In this document: piece after piece, positions 13,716-17,684 of the stretch
Position numbering within the stretch: position 1 is the stretch's first letter
How the letters are laid out: each line of letters opens with the position of its first letter
DNA from: Gaiellasilicea sp033857955
GTDB lineage: Bacteria > Actinomycetota > Thermoleophilia > Gaiellales > Gaiellaceae
Assembly: GCA_033857955.1 (NCBI GenBank)
Contig: JAWVCW010000030.1
Span: 1 to 17,684 of the forward strand
Reading direction: 5' to 3'
DNA length: 17,684 bases
Notes under the pieces: generated by a model
What the model was told of the DNA's origin: nothing
The model's input: only the letters and a program-made list of their open reading frames with translations
Databases searched by the model: none
Translations under genes and position numbers: made by a program

Positions 13716-14720
13716 ATGGGACTTTCCTCGGTGACGCTGCCCCGGCGACTGCGGATCGCAGCCGTGGTGTCGATCGTCGCCTGGTTCTTCCTGCCCGGCT
13801 TGCAGGCCTGGATCCCACTCTGGATCCCGTTTCTCGCCTACGCCGCGCTCGAGCTGAACTTCCTCGTCGCAGGGCTGCGCGAGCCGCGTGTTCCGGCGAC
13901 GCGCGGGCGGATTCCGCAGACATCCGACATCACCGCGTTCGGCGGCGAAGGGTGGCTCGAGCCGATGCTCGTCCGGATCGACGGGCACGAGGTCTGGATT
14001 CCCGCAGGCGGCAAGAGCGACGAGGAAATCGCGGAGCTGATCGAGGAGAGCCGCGAACTGCTGCGACAGGGAGTGCCGGCCCACAGCCTCTGGCAGCCGC
14101 CGCCGGTTCCGCCCACTCCCCGTCGCCACCGCATCCTTGCCCGGCTGGAGGGAATGGCGGTGCTCGGCGCGCTCGCCTTCGTGCTGCTCGTGCTCGTGCC
14201 CGACCGAGGCTGGAACGGGCTCGACCGCGCCGACCAGGCGAAGACCGAAGCGCTTCTCTCCTCAGAGGCGGCCCGCATCGCCGGGCACCGGGCCGACATC
14301 CATTGCGACGCGAGAGGCGAGGCGGTCGGGATCGTCCAGCACGCCGACGGGATCGCCGAGGTCGGCGGTTCGAACGCGTATCTGACGCCGGACATCTGCT
14401 ACCGGCTCTACCGGCTCGCCTACAGAAACGACGGGGGCGCGTTCAGCCAGACCGCACGTGCGATCGCCGTCCTCGCTCACGAAGCGTGGCACCTCCACGG
14501 CGAATCGGACGAGGGAATCACGAACTGCTACGCCTTCCAGAGCGGCGTCGCGCTCGGCCAGCGGCTGGGTCTTTCGGAGAGCACGGCTGCGCGGATGATG
14601 CGGCAGCAACTCGCGGACAACGCGACGTACGCGCAGTCAGCCCGGGAGTACCTCGTCCCGCGGGAGTGCCGCAACGGGGGCGACCTCGATCTCACCCCCG
14701 CCAGCAGTCGATTTCCGTAG
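13716..14720 (+). CDS. Membrane protein with HExxH putative metallopeptidase motif
   Basis: A 334-residue protein. Two hydrophobic helices lie at about 13-52 and a third at 146-161, separated by a soluble stretch with an acidic helix (SDEEIAELIEESRELLRQG, 101-119). After the third helix comes a soluble domain carrying AHEAWHLHGESDE (254-266): His255, Glu256 and His259 make a zincin HExxH, and Glu263 or Glu266 could be the third ligand. Cys197, Cys228, Cys271 and Cys318 occur in this domain, which on hydrophobicity grounds would be outside the cell if the N-terminus is inside. I recall similar LAHExxHLxG-containing actinobacterial hypotheticals without assigned substrate. GGAG precedes ATG 13716 by only two bases, a poor ribosome site. 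Its 3' end overlaps the convergent flippase-like gene by 84 bp. Confidence 0.72.
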   Translation: MGLSSVTLPRRLRIAAVVSIVAWFFLPGLQAWIPLWIPFLAYAALELNFLVAGLREPRVPATRGRIPQTSDITAFGGEGWLEPMLVRIDGHEVWIPAGGKSDEEIAELIEESRELLRQGVPAHSLWQPPPVPPTPRRHRILARLEGMAVLGALAFVLLVLVPDRGWNGLDRADQAKTEALLSSEAARIAGHRADIHCDARGEAVGIVQHADGIAEVGGSNAYLTPDICYRLYRLAYRNDGGAFSQTARAIAVLAHEAWHLHGESDEGITNCYAFQSGVALGQRLGLSESTAARMMRQQLADNATYAQSAREYLVPRECRNGGDLDLTPASSRFP

Positions 14721-15644
14721 CAGCAGCACGCCCACCAGCAGCAGCGCGGCCTCGACGAGTGTGATCGCGAGCCGGTTCAGCAGGGTTGCCCCGAGCGCGA
14801 CGGATTCGCCGACCACCGCGAGCAGCAGCCCGTACATCGACGCCTCCCGCACGCCGAGCCCCGAGGGGGCGAAGACCGCGAGCACGGCGACAATCGCGCC
14901 GACGGCGCTGATGCCGCCGAGGAACGGGATCGACGAGAGGTCCGGGTCGCCGCCCACCGACCGGAGCATGAAGAAGAGGCCGGCGCCGCCGAGCGGCCAG
15001 GTGAGTGCGTAGAAGCCGATCAGCTCGAATGCAGTCCGCGCCGGCAGCGGCGTCACCTCGTGCGCACCGAACGGGCGCAGCAGGCGGCTCGCGACCGCGG
15101 CGAACACCGGCGGGTAGAGCAGGAATCCGACGAGGACTCCGAAGGCGCCGAGCGGCAGCAGCGGCACATCGGCGCCACCGATGATCGCGAGCCCGACGAG
15201 GAACACGCCGACGCCGGCGACCGCCGAGAGCCCGGCCTCGAGCAGGATCGACGCGAGCACGACCTGCGTTTCGCGGACGCCGAAGCGCCGCAGCGCGACG
15301 ACTCGCGCCGTCGGCGTCCAGACGCCGCCCGGCACGTACTTTGCGAGCATCGAGAGCATCTCGGCCTGCAGCGCGACGCGATACGGGATCCGGATCCCGT
15401 ATGCGGCGAGGATCCGGATCCAGCCGAGCACGAAGACGACGTAGTAGGCGGCGACGATCGCGAGCGCGAGCGCGAAGTCGGTGCGATCCGCGTGACGCAG
15501 CCGAGGCGCGGCGTCCGCCCACACGTCGCGCAGCGCCCACCCGAGCGCAGCGAGCAGAACCGCGAGCCCGACCAGCTCGAGAATCACGATCGCGCGGCGG
15601 TTGCGCAAGGGCGCCGCAAGACGCTTCAGGGTGTCACGAGTCAC
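14637..15644 (-). CDS. Lysylphosphatidylglycerol synthase TM-region / flippase-like membrane protein
   Basis: A 335-residue polytopic protein. After a short basic N-terminus (LKRLAAPLRNRR) about eight membrane helices follow; LSMLAKYVPGGVWTPTARV is the family landmark (the KYxPG-type motif) shared by AglD/MprF N-terminal domains, and FAPSGLGVREAS is the second characteristic segment. Members of this superfamily are implicated in lipid or lipid-linked sugar translocation; the synthase domain of MprF is absent, so aminoacylation is not expected. GTG 15644 is the start, with AAGGA touching it. The C-terminal tail (GGGEIEVAPVAALPR) is soluble and is encoded within an 84-bp tail-to-tail overlap with the metallopeptidase-like gene. 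The substrate is unknown. Confidence 0.82.
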   Translation of the reverse strand: MTRDTLKRLAAPLRNRRAIVILELVGLAVLLAALGWALRDVWADAAPRLRHADRTDFALALAIVAAYYVVFVLGWIRILAAYGIRIPYRVALQAEMLSMLAKYVPGGVWTPTARVVALRRFGVRETQVVLASILLEAGLSAVAGVGVFLVGLAIIGGADVPLLPLGAFGVLVGFLLYPPVFAAVASRLLRPFGAHEVTPLPARTAFELIGFYALTWPLGGAGLFFMLRSVGGDPDLSSIPFLGGISAVGAIVAVLAVFAPSGLGVREASMYGLLLAVVGESVALGATLLNRLAITLVEAALLLVGVLLLRKSTAGGGEIEVAPVAALPRDEVLPG

Positions 15645-15799
15645 TCCTTCAGCCTACGCGCCGCCTCGATCGAGGGATGGACAGAGCTTGGCGCACCGAA
15701 GACAGTCCACTGAGAGAAGGCAAAGCGGCGGGATGCGGTCACGCCACGACAAAGAGGATTTCAACGTGGTGGCGAGTCGGCCACGTCGTTCGTCCTCTC

Positions 15800-16162
15800 G
15801 TGCCAGTGACGTTCGAAGTCTTCGACTGGCGAGCTCCGACACTGATCGTCCGCGCGCCGACGGAGGGAGTCGAATACGAACTCGGCGCCTCGGTCGAGGT
15901 CGACTATGAGTGCATCGACGAGCCGGGCGGTTCCGGAATCGAGTTCTGTGACGGAGACCTCCACGACGGCCAGCCACTCGACACGAGCAGGGTCGGCTCT
16001 TTCACCCTCATTTCTTCCGCGACCGGCAGGCTCACGTACGAGAACGGGCGCTACAAGTTCCTCGTCAAGGCGAAGGAGTCTTGAGAGGGCAGCTGTCGCC
16101 AGCCGGCCGTGACACTCGACGACGGCACCACGCACATCGCCACCGTGCGTTTCAAGCGCTGA
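15800..16162 (+). pseudogene. Degraded Ig/HYR-repeat surface-protein fragment with in-frame TGA
   Basis: The frame reads VPVTFEVFDWRAPTLIVRAP, then VEYELGASVEVDYECIDEPG, GSGIEFCDGDLHDGQPLDTS and RVGSFTL, the pattern of an extracellular Ig-like (HYR/PKD-neighbour) repeat. It then jumps directly to SSATGRLTYENGRYKFLVKA, the last part of the terminal domain of such proteins, so an inner segment seems deleted. TGA at 16082-16084 follows KES; the next codons, in the same frame, read EGSCRQPAVTLDDGTTHIA and VRFKR before TGA 16160. Intact relatives that I recall have Trp at that point (K-x-x-W-x-G-x-CR), so one G-to-A change from TGG is likely. There is no start or signal peptide. It lies in a 507-bp gap; 15645-15799 holds nothing I can identify. 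Confidence 0.62.
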
Positions 16163-17231
16163 GCGGACGCGGCGGGATCGCCTCCGGCCGGCTGCTCTCG
16201 GCCGACCGGTAGAGCGCCGCGATGAAGTCAACCGCTCGTGCAGCCACGTCGCCGGGCGCGTAGTTCTGCCCGCTGCCCGCGATCAGGTCGGCGAACGCCC
16301 GCGCCGGGGCGCGGCTCGCGAGTGGCTCCGATCTCCTCGTCGGCCCGACCGTCTTCTCGTCGCCGTTTGCGGAGACCACAGTCACCTCGCCGGCGAGGAT
16401 GTCCTGCACCGCGTACGCCTCCGACCCGTAGTACCGCAACTCGTGCGTCTGGCGCTGCGCGGCGGCCAGCGTCCCGGTACCGGCGAGCGTGCCGAGCGTC
16501 CCGTCCTCGAGCGTGAAGACCGCGTCGACCGCGAGCTCGACATCGAGCCCACCGGACGCCGTGCGCGCGAAGACCTCTGCGGGCGCGAGCCCGGTGACGT
16601 AGAGGAACATCCCGATCGTGTGCGTGAGCTGCGTCTGCGCGAACCCGCCGCCGGCGCGCGCGGGGTCGGAGTACGTGCCGTCCTTGGGAGCGAGCGGCGG
16701 CGGGATCGGCAGCTCCGTCGCAAATCGCGCGGTGTCGCCGCGGAGCAGCACCTCGAGCGCGGTCGCCACGAGACAGTTGATCGAGACGAGCTCGCCGAGC
16801 GCGCCGTCCGCGAGCGCTTGCTTGAGGAACTCCGCCCCGCGGTCGTACTGCGCCGTGTAGCCGACCGAGAGGTGGACGCCGTTTCGTTCGGCGAGCTCGA
16901 CGAGCTTCCACGCATCGGCCGGCACGATCGTCAGCGGCTTCTCGACGAGGGTGTGCAGCTTCGCCTCGAGCGCCGCTTGGGCGAGGGAGAAGTGCGCGTC
17001 GTGCGACGTTGCGATCACCACGCCGTCGACGAGGCCGGCGGCGAGGAGCTCGTGCGGGTCCGCGAAGACGTGCTCGACGTCGAATGTCCTCCGCGCGAGG
17101 TCAAGTCGTTCCGTATCGTTGTCAGAGATGGCAACAAGCGTCGCACCCTCGTAGGTCAGAAGGCTCGGGATGTGGTACTGCGAGCCCCACCAGCCGGTGC
17201 CGATGACGCCGATGCGCGGCCGCGCGCTCAC
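16152..17231 (-). CDS. Gfo/Idh/MocA family NAD(P)-dependent sugar oxidoreductase
   Basis: A 359-residue oxidoreductase. The Rossmann N-domain starts RIGVIGTGWWGSQYH (6-20), with Asp37 after beta-2 (ISDND), the family EKP motif at 97-99 and the alpha/beta C-domain from about 125 with GGGFAQTQLTHTIGM (194-208), whose His204 is the usual active-site histidine. Members oxidise inositols, glucose-type sugars, or reduce related ketosugars. The start GTG 17231 overlaps the upstream stop as GTGA, so it is coupled to the amidohydrolase gene and probably co-transcribed with it. Its 3' end overlaps the degraded Ig fragment by 11 bp on the other strand. The substrate is not inferable from the sequence. 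Confidence 0.92.
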   Translation of the reverse strand: MSARPRIGVIGTGWWGSQYHIPSLLTYEGATLVAISDNDTERLDLARRTFDVEHVFADPHELLAAGLVDGVVIATSHDAHFSLAQAALEAKLHTLVEKPLTIVPADAWKLVELAERNGVHLSVGYTAQYDRGAEFLKQALADGALGELVSINCLVATALEVLLRGDTARFATELPIPPPLAPKDGTYSDPARAGGGFAQTQLTHTIGMFLYVTGLAPAEVFARTASGGLDVELAVDAVFTLEDGTLGTLAGTGTLAAAQRQTHELRYYGSEAYAVQDILAGEVTVVSANGDEKTVGPTRRSEPLASRAPARAFADLIAGSGQNYAPGDVAARAVDFIAALYRSAESSRPEAIPPRPLSA

Positions 17232-17684
17232 AGCGCGAACAACCGCGCGCAGGTGCCGCCGAGGATGTCCGCACGCTCGGCCTCAGTGATGGTCGGGAAC
17301 GTGTGGTCGACGAGCTCGAGCAGCCGCCCGTAGCCGGGATCCTGCGCCGGCCAGGGGTAGTCGGATGCCCACATCAGCCGCGCTGCACCGTACGCCTCGT
17401 AGACCATTCGCGCGTACTCGATCAGATCCGCGTACGGATAGACACCCCGGCTGAACGCGTACTGCCCGGAGAACATGACGTGGACGTTCGGGAAGCGCGC
17501 GAGTTCGGCGACGGCCGGCCAGCTCGGCGGGGGAACTGCGAGGTCGGCGGCCGGGCGCAGCGCGAGATGGTTGAGCACGACCGCGAGCTCCGGCACCGCC
17601 TCGAGGATCTCGACGAGCCGCGGGTAGTCGGCGGGATGGAGATAGGCCCTGAGCTTCAGATCGTCGGCGGCGATCCAGGGGGAG
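17228..17684 (-). CDS. Amidohydrolase_2 family metal-dependent hydrolase / lactonase-like (5'-partial)
   Basis: The frame is open to the right edge, so the N-terminus is missing; 151 C-terminal residues are visible. VVLNHLALRP places the His of a late barrel strand, FPNVHVMFSG is the following strand, and RLMWASDYPWP contains the conserved Asp of the family's terminal metal motif (usually GSDxP). The end motif ILGGTCARLFAL matches the family's last helix (I..xNAxxLF). Relatives include L-fuconolactonase, 2-pyrone-4,6-dicarboxylate lactonase and decarboxylases. Coupled to a Gfo/Idh/MocA dehydrogenase by GTGA, a sugar-lactone hydrolase is the most natural guess: the dehydrogenase would make the lactone that this enzyme opens. 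This is inference from gene order. Confidence 0.85.
   Translation of the reverse strand, partial: SPWIAADDLKLRAYLHPADYPRLVEILEAVPELAVVLNHLALRPAADLAVPPPSWPAVAELARFPNVHVMFSGQYAFSRGVYPYADLIEYARMVYEAYGAARLMWASDYPWPAQDPGYGRLLELVDHTFPTITEAERADILGGTCARLFAL

Noticed and set aside
15060..15713. A 217-codon plus-strand ORF over the flippase-like gene
   Set aside because: Charged, RERDE/DRRE-rich composition typical of the antisense of a membrane protein; ends in non-coding sequence.

Overview
The window reads as a high-GC actinobacterial chromosome. Gene style (SDR, Gfo/Idh, dodecin, D-aminoacylase and ABC sugar-importer flavours, GTG starts, possible leaderless start) suggests a soil Thermoleophilia-like lineage (Gaiellales/Solirubrobacterales), but no phylogenetic marker is present, so this is an inference.

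Layout. (1) Positions 1-1260 are accessory: the C-terminal tail of an IS110-type transposase runs in from the left edge, followed by two head-to-head genes of unknown function in visibly less GC-rich DNA and a four-copy 11-bp repeat. (2) 1263-1619 is a small VOC/glyoxalase-fold protein. (3) 1616-8578 is a carbohydrate-import locus. The minus-strand operon runs substrate-binding protein, permease, permease, SDR dehydrogenase, D-aminoacylase-family amidohydrolase, with very short gaps or an ATGA overlap. The UgpC/MsmK-type ATPase is transcribed divergently from a 114-bp control region that holds a perfect dyad. (4) 8579-8753 holds a long stem-loop that is fully paired only in the plus-strand RNA, and is followed by a PfkB (KDG-kinase-like) sugar kinase. 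(5) 9628-11930 (minus) is a TGATG-coupled pair: a GlcD/LDHD-type FAD oxidase and an extended-SDR sugar epimerase/dehydratase. (6) A dodecin gene is divergent from the flavoenzyme, and converges on a 58-aa ORF not usually called, which carries a motif resembling the neuraminidase-like region of Tc toxins. (7) 12415-15644 holds a glycosidase-like TIM-barrel protein, a divergent membrane protein with an HExxH motif, and an LPG-synthase/flippase-like membrane protein that overlaps the latter by 84 bp tail to tail. (8) 15800-16162 is a decayed Ig/HYR-repeat surface-protein fragment with an in-frame TGA and an apparent internal deletion. (9) 16152-17684 (minus) is a Gfo/Idh/MocA dehydrogenase translationally coupled to an amidohydrolase_2/lactonase-like protein cut by the right edge.

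How the genes work together (inference). Sugar importer, several NAD-dependent sugar dehydrogenases, a lactonase-like hydrolase, a 2-hydroxyacid (FAD) oxidase and a KDG-type kinase are the parts expected for an oxidative, non-phosphorylated-entry route for sugars or sugar acids. The D-aminoacylase-family member points to an amide-bearing substrate, or to another hydrolysis of that superfamily. No transcriptional regulator is encoded here. I saw no tRNA, rRNA or CRISPR array. The strongest novelty candidates are the strand-specific stem-loop, the short Tc-like ORF, and the degraded surface protein with its single TGA.
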